Source: Alistipes sp. (GTDB lineage: Bacteria > Bacteroidota > Bacteroidia > Bacteroidales > Rikenellaceae). Taken from it: a DNA stretch of 22,255 nucleotides. The stretch covers positions 1-22,255 of the forward strand of contig JAFOCZ010000050.1 of the NCBI GenBank assembly GCA_017380955.1, in the 5' to 3' direction. Shown piece after piece: positions 1-7,843 of this stretch. Every line of letters begins with the position of its first letter. The stretch's first letter is position 1. The position numbers and the translations under genes are program-made. The notes beneath the pieces were generated by a model that saw nothing but the letters and a program-made list of their open reading frames with translations, had not been told where the DNA came from and did not search any database.

Positions 1-810
1 GGTGACGGTATGTCATTCACCGAGTTTACATACCAGTTGTTGCAGGGCTACGACTTCTTGCACCTCTACCAGGAGTATGGTTGCAAACTTCAGTTGGGTG
101 GCGCAGATCAGTGGGGTAACATCACCACAGGCACAGAACTTATCCGCCGCAAACTCGGCAGCGAGGCTGAGGCATTTGCCATCACCTGCCCTCTTATCAC
201 CAAGGCCGACGGTACGAAGTTTGGTAAGACCGAGAGCGGTAACATCTGGCTCGACCCACGCTACACCTCACCATATAAGTTCTACCAGTTCTGGTTGAAC
301 GTCAGCGACGAGGATGCTAAGCGCTATATCAAGATCTTCACACTCCTCGACCGCGAGACTATCGAGACCCTTATTAAGGAGCACGAGGAGGCACCACACC
401 TCCGCGCATTGCAGAAGCGTCTTGCCGAGGAGATTACCACTATGATTCACTCTGCCGAGGAGTTGGAGAAGGCCAAGGCTGCTACAAACATCCTCTTCGG
501 TAATGCTACCTCTGAGGCGTTGCGCTCGTTGGACGAGGCTACACTCTTGCAGGTATTTGAGGGTGTGCCACAGTACACAATCTCTCGCGCCGACCTCGAG
601 AAGCCATTCGTGGATATCGTAGCCGATGTCTGCAAGGTGTTCCCATCAAAGGGCGAGTGCCGCAAGATGGTACAGGGTGGTGGCGTACAACTCAACAAGG
701 AGAAGGTTATGGATGCACAGCGCGCTGTGGCAGAGGGTGACCTAATCGCTGGCAAGTACCTCCTTGTGCAGAAGGGTAAGAAGAATTACTACCTCATCAC
801 CGTAGAGTAA
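1..810 (+). CDS. tyrS: Tyrosyl-tRNA synthetase, C-terminal part (5' end outside window)
   Basis: This class I aminoacyl-tRNA synthetase charges tRNA-Tyr with tyrosine in the cytoplasm. The reading frame is open from base 1, so the gene starts upstream and only its last 269 codons are present; the first internal Met (base 10) is not the start. The segment begins in the catalytic domain with DGMSFTEFTYQLLQGYDF, then QLGGADQWGNI, both typical of bacterial TyrRS. The KMSKS-type ATP loop appears as KFGKT at 217-231, the usual TyrRS variant. The last 65 or so residues form an S4-like RNA-binding domain (about 610-807). The missing part should hold the HIGH motif. The stop codon lies one base before the GTG start of folB, suggesting co-translation. 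The identification is secure. Confidence 0.97.
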   Translation, partial: GDGMSFTEFTYQLLQGYDFLHLYQEYGCKLQLGGADQWGNITTGTELIRRKLGSEAEAFAITCPLITKADGTKFGKTESGNIWLDPRYTSPYKFYQFWLNVSDEDAKRYIKIFTLLDRETIETLIKEHEEAPHLRALQKRLAEEITTMIHSAEELEKAKAATNILFGNATSEALRSLDEATLLQVFEGVPQYTISRADLEKPFVDIVADVCKVFPSKGECRKMVQGGGVQLNKEKVMDAQRAVAEGDLIAGKYLLVQKGKKNYYLITVE

Positions 811-811
811 C

Positions 812-1171
812 GTGGAAAAGTTATACACCATACGCCTTGACGGCATCTACGTTCGTGCGTTCCACGGCTGCTATGACCTTGAGCAGCAGGTGGGTAACCG
901 CTTTCGCGTAGATCTCGCAATACGCACACCTCTGGGTGACCTCCCCAAGACGGACGACGTCACCCAAGCGGTGAACTACCTCACCGTATTCGCAATTGTG
1001 GAGCGCACTATGCAGCGCACGCAGCGCACCATAGAGGCTGCGGCATCGAACATCATAGATGCCATCCGCGAAGAGTTTCCACAGATTGTGGAGGTGGAGT
1101 GCACTGTGGCGAAGATAGCACCTCCGCTGGGCGGAAAAATCGACAAGGTAAGTGTAACACTCATAGGCTAA
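812..1171 (+). CDS. folB: Dihydroneopterin aldolase
   Basis: This enzyme of folate synthesis converts 7,8-dihydroneopterin to 6-hydroxymethyl-dihydropterin and glycolaldehyde. The 119-residue length is normal for FolB. Conserved active-site positions can be matched to the E. coli enzyme: Glu24 in GCYDLEQ, Tyr56 in AVNYLTV, Glu75 in the central helix and Lys101 in TVAKIAPP. The start is the GTG at 812, one base after the tyrS stop; no ATG in this frame would keep the N-terminal beta strand, and the position suggests translational coupling. The next gene starts 22 bases downstream, so tyrS, folB and the symporter may share a transcript. The functional link to tyrS is not obvious. Confidence 0.93.
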   Translation: MEKLYTIRLDGIYVRAFHGCYDLEQQVGNRFRVDLAIRTPLGDLPKTDDVTQAVNYLTVFAIVERTMQRTQRTIEAAASNIIDAIREEFPQIVEVECTVAKIAPPLGGKIDKVSVTLIG

Positions 1172-1193
1172 TGTAGCATAAACCTAAAACTTT

Positions 1194-2669
1194 ATGGCTA
1201 ATACAGAAAAACGCGGAGGTTTTGGCGGTAAGGTTGCCGCTATCCTCGCTGCTGCAGGCTCGGCAATCGGCCTTGGCAATATCTGGCGATTCCCATACAT
1301 CACCTCCGAAAATGGTGGCGGTGCGTTCATCCTTATCTACTTGGTATGTATCCTCTTCCTCGGTCTTCCGCTCCTCATCGCGGAGTTTTCGGTAGGTCAC
1401 AACACCAAGAAAAACCCTATCGACGCCTTCGCAACTATCAAGAAGGGCTGGGGATGGCTTGGTGCTATGGGTCTTATCTCGGTTACGCTCATTATGGGCT
1501 ACTACTTTGTGATTTCGGGATGGACTCTCAACTACACCATCGCCTCGGCAGCAAATAGCATTGGCGGTGACTTCGGAGCATTCTTCACCGACTTCACCAC
1601 AGCAACGTGGAAGCCACTTATCTACACCTATCTCTTCATCATCGCTAACCACGCCATCATCACAGGCGGTGTGCAGGGTGGTATCGAGAAGGCATCGAAA
1701 ATTATGATGCCACTGTTGTTTGCAATCCTTGTTGCACTTGCGGTATACTCATTGTGGTTGCCCGAGGGTCGTGAGGCTTTGGTGAATGTCTTTACCCCTG
1801 ATTTCTCGAAGGTTACGGGCAAGACATTCCTCGACGCTATGGGTCAGGCATTCTTCACCCTCTCTATTGGTATGGGTGCTATGCTCATCTATGGCTCATA
1901 CTTCAAGGATGGTACCAAGATTGCCGGCACTGCTATCAGCGTAGTATCGCTCGACACCCTCGTGGCGCTTATGGCTGCGGTGATTATCTTCTCGGCAGGT
2001 GTTGAGAATGAGAGCGGTATGCAGTTGGCATTCGTGGCGATGCCTAAGGTCTTCTCGGCAATGCCTTTCGGCAATTTGTGGGCAGCACTGTTCTTCTTGT
2101 TGCTGGGTCTTGCGGCGCTGTCATCGACAATCTCTATGCACGAGGCCGTAACATCATACTTCGTTGAGAAGCGCGGTATGTCGCGTAAGCACGGCGCACG
2201 CCTCGTAACACTCTTCGCACTCATCCTCGCTACCGCAGCGTCGTTGTCGCTGGGTGACTGGAGCGAGTATACTGTTGCGGGTATGAACTTCTTCGCACTT
2301 CTCGATAACTTCACAGCCATCGTGATGTTGCCACTCTTGGGTATCCTGACTGCGGTATTCGTAGGCTGGGTGTGGAAGAAACAGGATATGAAGGCAGAGT
2401 TGACTGCCGAGGGCGGTGTGGATAAGGCCACCTACCCTGCTATCCGTTTCTTGTTGCGCTATGTATGTCCGGTGTTGGTGAGCGTGGTGTTTGTATTCGG
2501 CATCGCATCCTTCATCAAGAGCCTGAATACCCCTGCGGAGGTTGAGACTGTGGAGGCTGAAACCCCAGAGGTGACACTACATATTATGGGTGGCTCGGAG
2601 CGTGAGGATATCGACATCGAGAACATAGAGCGCGTAAAACTAACTGTAGTAGAAACCAATAACAACTAA
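1194..2669 (+). CDS. Sodium-dependent symporter of the neurotransmitter:sodium symporter (NSS/SNF) family
   Basis: This is an inner-membrane secondary transporter that likely uses the sodium gradient to import an amino acid or related amine; the substrate cannot be read from sequence. The N-terminus carries the family signature GSAIGLGNIWRFPY (residues 22-35) in the unwound first helix, followed by ENGGGAF. Helix 6 shows AFFTLSIGMGAMLIYGSYF, matching the LeuT-type substrate and sodium site. I count 11 hydrophobic helices, as in many bacterial members, then an acidic C-terminal tail of about 45 residues (rich in Glu, Val and Thr) that is longer than in LeuT and probably cytoplasmic or periplasmic depending on topology. 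It is flanked by folB (22-base gap) and fumarase (25-base gap). Members in related bacteria are often annotated as tryptophan or tyrosine transporters, but that is not shown here. Confidence 0.93.
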   Translation: MANTEKRGGFGGKVAAILAAAGSAIGLGNIWRFPYITSENGGGAFILIYLVCILFLGLPLLIAEFSVGHNTKKNPIDAFATIKKGWGWLGAMGLISVTLIMGYYFVISGWTLNYTIASAANSIGGDFGAFFTDFTTATWKPLIYTYLFIIANHAIITGGVQGGIEKASKIMMPLLFAILVALAVYSLWLPEGREALVNVFTPDFSKVTGKTFLDAMGQAFFTLSIGMGAMLIYGSYFKDGTKIAGTAISVVSLDTLVALMAAVIIFSAGVENESGMQLAFVAMPKVFSAMPFGNLWAALFFLLLGLAALSSTISMHEAVTSYFVEKRGMSRKHGARLVTLFALILATAASLSLGDWSEYTVAGMNFFALLDNFTAIVMLPLLGILTAVFVGWVWKKQDMKAELTAEGGVDKATYPAIRFLLRYVCPVLVSVVFVFGIASFIKSLNTPAEVETVEAETPEVTLHIMGGSEREDIDIENIERVKLTVVETNNN

Positions 2670-2694
2670 ATAATCATTCATAATTCGCAAAATT

Positions 2695-4308
2695 ATGGCA
2701 GAGTTTATCTACCAGGAGCCGTTCCCTATCCAGGAGGATAAGACGGAGTACCGCCTTCTTACGAAGGATTATGTAAAGGTTGTCGAGTGCGACGGCCGTA
2801 AGATTTTGAAGGTAGACCCTAAGGGTCTTGAACTTTTGGCAAAGGAGGCATACGCAGACGTATCGTTCTACTTGCGCGCTTCACACCTCCAGAAGTTGGC
2901 TAACATCCTCGAGGATCCAGAGGCTACCGACAACGATAAGTTCGTGGCATATACTATGCTTATGAACCAGTGCGTAGCAGCAGAGGGCGAGTTGCCAACT
3001 TGCCAGGATACTGGTACTGCTATCTGCATTGGCCACAAGGGCGAGGATGTATACACCGGCGCTAACGATGCAGAGTGCATCTCACGCGGTGTGTACGAGA
3101 CATACAAGGAGCGTAACTTGCGTTACTCACAGGTTGTTCCTTTCACAATGACCGAGGAGAAGAACTCAGCAACTAACCTCCCAGCACAGATCGACATCTA
3201 TGGTGGTCACCCAGGTATGGAGTATGAGTTCTTGTTTATCACCAAGGGTGGTGGCTCGGCAAACAAGACATTCCTCTATCAGCAGACCAAGGCTCTCCTT
3301 AACGAGGAGTCATTGACAGCCTTCATCAAGAAGCATATCCTCGACCTCGGCACATCAGCGTGCCCTCCATACCACCTCGCACTCTGCATCGGTGGTACAT
3401 CAGCCGAGATGTGCTTGTCTACTGTTAAGAAGGCATCTGCAGGTTATCTCGACGAGTTGCCAACATCAGGTAACGAGGGTGGCCGCTGCTTCCGTGACTT
3501 GGAGTGGGAGGCTAAGGTACAGAAGATTTGCCAGGAGATTGGTCTCGGCGCACAGTTTGGTGGTAAGTACTATGTTCACGATGTTCGTGTTATCCGCGCA
3601 CCACGTCACGCTGCAAGTTGCCCTGTGGCTATCGGCGTTAGTTGCTCTGCAGACCGTAACATCAAGGCTAAGATTACCCCAGAGGGTATCTTCCTCGAGC
3701 AGTTGGAGAAGAATCCAGCACGTTTCCTCCCTGCACAGGCTCCAGCAATGTCTCCAGCCGTAGACATCGACCTCGACGAGGGTATGGATAAGGTACGCGA
3801 GATTTTGTCGAAGTATCCTATCAAGACTCGCCTCAACCTCAAGGGTACGTTGGTTGTAGCGCGTGACATCGCTCACGCTCGCATCAAGCAGATGCTCGAC
3901 GAGGGTAAGCCTATGCCAGAGTATTTCAAGAATCACCCTGTATACTACGCAGGTCCTGCTAAGACCCCTGCAGGTATGGCTTCAGGCTCATTTGGTCCTA
4001 CAACAGCAGGTCGTATGGACTCTTACGTAGACCTCTTCCAGAAGGCTGGTGGCTCACTCGTTATGGTTGCTAAGGGTAACCGCTCACAGCAGGTTACTGA
4101 CGCTTGCAAGGCTAACGGTGGCTTCTACCTCGGCTCTATTGGTGGTCCTGCTGCGATCCTCGCTAAGAACTCTATCAAGAAGGTGGAGGTTGTAGACTTC
4201 GAGGAACTCGGTATGGAGGCAGTGCGTAAGATCTACGTTGAGAACTTTCCAGCGTTCATCATCGTTGATGACAAGGGTAACGACTTCTTCGCAGATTTCG
4301 CTCACTAA
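2695..4308 (+). CDS. Class I fumarate hydratase (iron-sulfur, fused alpha/beta)
   Basis: This cytoplasmic enzyme interconverts fumarate and malate, serving the reductive branch to succinate that Bacteroidales use for anaerobic fermentation. The 537-residue chain joins the N-terminal catalytic domain (about 1-335) and C-terminal domain (about 345-537) that are separate subunits in some bacteria. The three cysteines expected to hold the oxygen-sensitive 4Fe-4S cluster are visible: Cys103 in CQDTGT, Cys223 in SACPPYH and Cys317 in SCSADR. Their spacings (120 and 94 residues) match the structurally known class I enzymes. Tartrate dehydratase is a related alternative but is less likely for a fused protein of this length. 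Codon use is strongly biased (few or no ATA codons, GGT and AAG preferred), suggesting high expression. A long hairpin follows the stop. Confidence 0.95.
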   Translation: MAEFIYQEPFPIQEDKTEYRLLTKDYVKVVECDGRKILKVDPKGLELLAKEAYADVSFYLRASHLQKLANILEDPEATDNDKFVAYTMLMNQCVAAEGELPTCQDTGTAICIGHKGEDVYTGANDAECISRGVYETYKERNLRYSQVVPFTMTEEKNSATNLPAQIDIYGGHPGMEYEFLFITKGGGSANKTFLYQQTKALLNEESLTAFIKKHILDLGTSACPPYHLALCIGGTSAEMCLSTVKKASAGYLDELPTSGNEGGRCFRDLEWEAKVQKICQEIGLGAQFGGKYYVHDVRVIRAPRHAASCPVAIGVSCSADRNIKAKITPEGIFLEQLEKNPARFLPAQAPAMSPAVDIDLDEGMDKVREILSKYPIKTRLNLKGTLVVARDIAHARIKQMLDEGKPMPEYFKNHPVYYAGPAKTPAGMASGSFGPTTAGRMDSYVDLFQKAGGSLVMVAKGNRSQQVTDACKANGGFYLGSIGGPAAILAKNSIKKVEVVDFEELGMEAVRKIYVENFPAFIIVDDKGNDFFADFAH

Positions 4309-4317
4309 TAATCAGAT

Positions 4318-4364
4318 AATATGTGTGGCGCACGGCATTGCTGTGTGTCACACATATTCTGTTT
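4318..4364 (+). terminator. Long hairpin after fumarase, probable terminator
   Basis: The arms 4318-4333 and 4343-4358 pair over 16 positions (14 Watson-Crick, 2 G-U) around a 9-base loop. Only a short, weak T-rich run (CTGTTTA) follows, so it may be a terminator of modest strength or an mRNA-stabilising 3' end. It starts nine bases after the fumarase stop and lies within the in-frame upstream extension of batD, which argues against that extension being coding. Confidence 0.7.
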
Positions 4365-4422
4365 AACAACAATAAAACGCCATCCGAAGCGTTTGATAAA
4401 TATCGGAAAGAGTGTTATTTAT

Positions 4423-6234
4423 ATGAAACTACTTATAAGACTATCTCTTATTTTTGTGATGCTCGCCACGGCTGCTACGTCGTGGGCACAGGTGTCGTTT
4501 ACGGTGGATGCTCCAGCACTTACGGCTTTAGGGCAGCCCTTCCGTGTGGAGTTTACGGTGGACAAAGAGCCCGAATCAAACAGCCTGGAGGCTCCTGCGT
4601 TCGAGGGTTTTGACATCTTGGCAGGTCCTTCAATCTCTACGGGACACTCCATACAGTTTATCAACGGCAAACAGTCGACAAGTTATAGTTGCACCTACAC
4701 CTATGTGCTTATGCCTACCGCAGCGGGTAAGTATACCATTGGCGCGGCATCTATAAAGGTCGATGGCAAGAGATATAGCACCAAGGCGCAACCCATAGAG
4801 GTTATCGCCGAGAAGGGTAACACTCAGCAAAACAAGGGTGGGAACAACCCAAACCCCGAGTCGCGCATTGGCAAAGACGACATACTCCTACGCCTAAAGG
4901 TCTCAGACACAGAGTTGTATAAGGGAGAGTCGTTGCGAGCATCACTTGTACTGTACACACGCACCAATATCGACGACATAGAGAATTTCTCGTTGCCAGC
5001 GTTCGATGGTTTCTGGTCTCAGGAACTATCTTTCGACAACACACCCTCGCGTGAGGAGTATAACGGACGCATATACGAGACATACAAACTTACAGAGGTG
5101 CTGCTCTCGCCACAGCAGAGCGGCGACATCATCATCCCCGAGGCATCGCTCACGGCACGCGCCCAGGTGGTAGTTCAGGATAGCCGTGGCGCAAACCCAT
5201 TCTTCGGAGGACGACAGATATACCACGTTTCGCGTAACGTGAAGAGTAACCCCGTGACCATCCACGTCAGCGAGTTCCCCGCCGGAGCACCAGCGTCGTT
5301 CAACGGTGCTATAGGTAACTTCCGCCTTACGAGCAAGATGCCCGAGGCGAAGATAGAGAGCAACTCGGCAGACCAGATAGAGATTACAATCTCGGGAAGC
5401 GGAAACCTCAAATTCATCACCGCACCAAAGGTGTCTCTCCCCGAATCATTTGAGTTGTACGACACCAAGGTTGTGGATAACATTATGGTCAACGCCACCG
5501 ATACCTCGGGAAATATAACATATACATACCCCTTTGTGGCACGCTCGGCAGGTGAGTTTACCATAGAGCCTATACGCTTCACATTCTTCAACCCCGCAAA
5601 GGGCGAGTATGAGACCCTCGCAACCGAGCCATACACAATCACCGTCTTGGATGATGGCACAGCAAGCGCAACGCCTAACGTAGAGCGTTATGTGGGCTAC
5701 GGCAGCACTATGCGTCAGTTGGACCGCGATATACGATATATCCACCTCGGCACACTCCCTGCAAAGGCAGCGTCACTCTTTGTCCTCACGCCAACCTACT
5801 GGCTTATCGTGGTGGTTATGGTGGCGATATTTGTGGTGGTCTATGTGTTGCTCAGCAAGCGCATCCGTGACAACCGCAACATTGTGGCAAGACGTATGAA
5901 GCGCGCCGATAAGGTGGCGATACAGCGTCTGCGCACCGCAGAGCGATATATGAACGAGGGTAACCGCCACGCCTTCTACGAGGAGTTGCTCCGCGCGTTG
6001 TGGGGATATATAAGCGATAAGTTCAACATCCCTGTCTCAAACCTCACCAAGGAGCGCATCCGCGAGGAGTTGTACCGCCGTAATGTCTCGATGGCTATCG
6101 CCGAGGAGTTCTGCGAGATTATCTCACGCTCCGAGGAGGCACAATACTCCCCTTCTACCGATGGCGAGATGAGCGAGGCGTATGCTACGGCGGTGGATAT
6201 AATGTCGAAAATTGAGGATGCAATCAAACGATAA
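4423..6234 (+). CDS. batD: BatD family protein (Bacteroides aerotolerance operon type)
   Basis: BatD proteins are membrane-anchored periplasmic proteins first linked to oxygen tolerance in Bacteroides fragilis; their biochemical role is unsettled. The protein (603 residues) has a signal peptide (cleavage expected near residue 22, SWA|Q), a long beta-rich periplasmic region with the repeated pattern of BatD domains, and one membrane helix near residues 457-480 (PTYWLIVVVMVAIF...). A basic cytoplasmic tail of about 120 helical residues follows. The start at 4423 is chosen because it opens the signal peptide; an in-frame ATG at 4321 would add 34 residues encoded by the terminator hairpin. batE begins 10 bases after the stop. 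The usual partners batA, batB, batC and a MoxR ATPase are not in the window. Confidence 0.88.
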   Translation: MKLLIRLSLIFVMLATAATSWAQVSFTVDAPALTALGQPFRVEFTVDKEPESNSLEAPAFEGFDILAGPSISTGHSIQFINGKQSTSYSCTYTYVLMPTAAGKYTIGAASIKVDGKRYSTKAQPIEVIAEKGNTQQNKGGNNPNPESRIGKDDILLRLKVSDTELYKGESLRASLVLYTRTNIDDIENFSLPAFDGFWSQELSFDNTPSREEYNGRIYETYKLTEVLLSPQQSGDIIIPEASLTARAQVVVQDSRGANPFFGGRQIYHVSRNVKSNPVTIHVSEFPAGAPASFNGAIGNFRLTSKMPEAKIESNSADQIEITISGSGNLKFITAPKVSLPESFELYDTKVVDNIMVNATDTSGNITYTYPFVARSAGEFTIEPIRFTFFNPAKGEYETLATEPYTITVLDDGTASATPNVERYVGYGSTMRQLDRDIRYIHLGTLPAKAASLFVLTPTYWLIVVVMVAIFVVVYVLLSKRIRDNRNIVARRMKRADKVAIQRLRTAERYMNEGNRHAFYEELLRALWGYISDKFNIPVSNLTKERIREELYRRNVSMAIAEEFCEIISRSEEAQYSPSTDGEMSEAYATAVDIMSKIEDAIKR

Positions 6235-6244
6235 GAAACACTCT

Positions 6245-7066
6245 ATGAAACAGTTATATAGATATATAATAATGTTTGTGGCGCTTGTCTTAGGCTTTGC
6301 CACAACACTCCGCGCTGCCGATGCGTCGGTTACCGCTGCGGCATACTGGGATGAGGGTATCAAGGCCTATGAGATGCGTAACTACAAGGAGGCTGTAGAG
6401 GCCTTTGAGGGCATCGTGGCTCTCGACAAGGCATCGGCAGAGGTATATTACAACCTCGCAAATGCCTACTTCAAACTTGGTCAGAGCGACGAGACTATGT
6501 CTCGCCCCTTTGCCTCGGGAGAGTTGGGTAAGGCGATTCTCAACTACTACCGTGCCCTGAAGTTAGACCCCTCGATGGCAGATGCTCGCTATAACCTCGA
6601 GTTGGCCGTAGACCACACCAACGACACCGAGAGCATACCCCAGAGTTTCATAGCCACACTATGGCAGGGCGTGCGCTCTACGATGACCTCTAACGGCTGG
6701 TGCGCAACATCGCTTGTGATGTTGGCACTGCTGCTCATCGTGGTGATGCTCTACCTCCTCTCGGCAAATATCCTGTTGCGCAAGATAGGATTCTTCGTGG
6801 CTATAGTTGCCGCTGTGGCATTCCTCCTCAGCACATCGCTTGCCCTGTCGAGCCGCAACGCACTACTTAAGGATAACCGCGCCGTGGTGGTCTGCAACGA
6901 CACCACGCCTGTACACGCATCACCCGATAGTGCGTCGAAGATTATCCGCCAGCCCTCACAGGGTGTTACGGTGCGCATCTCGCGTGAGCATAGCAACTGG
7001 ACCGAGGTGGTGTTTGCCGATGGCGAGATGGGCTGGATTCGCAATGCCCACATCGAGGCAATATAG
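6245..7066 (+). CDS. batE: BatE-like protein: TPR, two membrane helices and SH3 domain
   Basis: The 273-residue protein combines a signal peptide or N-terminal anchor (1-24), TPR repeats (about 30-125, with AYWDEGIKAYEMRNYKEAVE and EVYYNLANAYFKLGQ), two membrane helices (about 153-174 and 181-203) and a C-terminal bacterial SH3 domain (about 208-273, ending WTEVVFADGEMGWIRNAHIEAI-like sequence). This order is that of BatE, which probably acts as a scaffold next to BatD at the inner membrane. The start at 6245 is preferred over an in-frame ATG at 6212, which overlaps batD and would place charged residues before the signal sequence. It follows batD by 10 bases and precedes recR, with a repeat-containing gap between. 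The molecular function is not established in the family. Confidence 0.85.
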   Translation: MKQLYRYIIMFVALVLGFATTLRAADASVTAAAYWDEGIKAYEMRNYKEAVEAFEGIVALDKASAEVYYNLANAYFKLGQSDETMSRPFASGELGKAILNYYRALKLDPSMADARYNLELAVDHTNDTESIPQSFIATLWQGVRSTMTSNGWCATSLVMLALLLIVVMLYLLSANILLRKIGFFVAIVAAVAFLLSTSLALSSRNALLKDNRAVVVCNDTTPVHASPDSASKIIRQPSQGVTVRISREHSNWTEVVFADGEMGWIRNAHIEAI

Positions 7067-7082
7067 AGAAAAAGGGGAAACT

Positions 7083-7108
7083 GAAAAGTGAAAGGTGAAA
7101 AGTAAGGT
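7083..7108 (+). repeat. Copy 1 of a 26-base GTGAAAAG-rich repeat
   Basis: These 26 bases are identical to 17369-17394. The sequence is made of short GTGAAAAG/GTGAAAGG units. It lies between the batE stop and the recR start, on the same strand as the genes. No inverted partner arm follows here, unlike the second copy. Short runs of this kind are common between genes of Bacteroidales in my general knowledge, where they often yield spurious peptides rich in TFHFS. Confidence 0.8.
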
Positions 7109-7118
7109 ACGTTGATAT

Positions 7119-7715
7119 ATGTCGAAACTTCTTGATAACGTTTGCAGCGAGTTGCAGCGATTGCCGGGTATAGGACGCCGCACGGCGTTGCGCCTGGCGA
7201 TGCATATTCTGAAGATGGAGCCCGAGGTTGTGGACTCCCTATCGAAGAGCATATCTTCGTTCCGCAACGACATACAATATTGCCACAGTTGCAACAACCT
7301 CTCGGACAGCACCCTATGTCCTATATGCAGCGACACCTCGCGCGACCACTCTACGATATGCGTTGTGGAGCAGGTGCAGGATTTGATGTCCATAGAGAAC
7401 ACCGGACAGTATCGTGGTATGTATCACGTGCTGGGTGGTGTCATCTCACCTATGCAGGGCATAGGACCTTCGGACTTAAAGATAGACCTTTTGGCAGATA
7501 AGTTGCTAACAGGCACAGTGAAGGAGGTTATCATAGCCATCTCTACATCCGTGGAGGGTGAGACAACGCTCTTCTACCTGCTCAACCGCCTCAAGGCATT
7601 CCCCGATGTGAAGATATCGACCATCGCACGAGGCATAGGCTTTGGCGATGAGTTGGAGTATGTCGACGAACTCACCATCACCCACGCGCTGATGAATCGC
7701 CGCGAGGTGAAGTAG
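7119..7715 (+). CDS. recR: Recombination mediator RecR
   Basis: RecR works with RecO and RecF to load RecA on single-stranded DNA at gaps during recombinational repair. The 198-residue length is standard. An N-terminal helix-hairpin-helix (LPGIGRRTALRLAMH, residues 15-29) precedes a four-cysteine zinc finger (Cys55, Cys58, Cys67, Cys70). A Toprim domain follows (from about residue 79, ICVVEQVQDL), and the Walker-B-like C-terminal part contains TIARGIGFGDELEYVDELT. The ATG at 7119 is the only sensible start and lies ten bases after the repeat at 7083-7108. It is probably transcribed with batDE, although no terminator or strong promoter separates them clearly. Identification is secure. Confidence 0.96.
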   Translation: MSKLLDNVCSELQRLPGIGRRTALRLAMHILKMEPEVVDSLSKSISSFRNDIQYCHSCNNLSDSTLCPICSDTSRDHSTICVVEQVQDLMSIENTGQYRGMYHVLGGVISPMQGIGPSDLKIDLLADKLLTGTVKEVIIAISTSVEGETTLFYLLNRLKAFPDVKISTIARGIGFGDELEYVDELTITHALMNRREVK

Positions 7716-7727
7716 TCGTTTCACTGC

Positions 7728-7757
7728 CTAAAAATGGTCGTTCACCGTGATTTTTAG
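7728..7757. terminator. Weak hairpin downstream of recR, possible terminator
   Basis: CTAAAAAT (7728-7735) and ATTTTTAG (7750-7757) are perfect inverted arms, with a possible GGT/ACC inner pairing. The stem is AT-rich, and a run of T's (7769-7775) lies 12 bases further on rather than directly after it, so termination is uncertain. Confidence 0.35.
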
Positions 7758-7772
7758 CGTGTTGAAGATTTT

Positions 7773-7806
7773 TTTGGTAATAATGCTCAGAAATTCACTA
7801 TATTTG
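7773..7806 (+). promoter_or_regulatory. Bacteroidota-type promoter of the Y/S-rich lipoprotein gene
   Basis: A -33 box TTTG (7773-7776) and a -7 box TATATTTG (7799-7806) are separated by 22 bases, fitting the Bacteroides sigma-factor consensus TTTG / TAnnTTTG. Transcription would start near 7811, leaving a leader of about 33 bases before the ATG at 7844. Confidence 0.7.
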
Positions 7807-7843
7807 TAGTAGACAACATACCGAACATATATACCAAACAAGT

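Noticed and set aside
4321..4422. N-terminal extension of batD from the ATG at 4321
   Set aside because: It is encoded by the fumarase hairpin and precedes a complete signal peptide that starts at 4423.
5175..5660. Minus-strand frame of 161 codons within batD
   Set aside because: Antisense shadow of batD without recognisable domains.
6212..6244. Extension of batE that overlaps batD
   Set aside because: It would put charged residues ahead of the signal peptide; the ATG at 6245 fits better.
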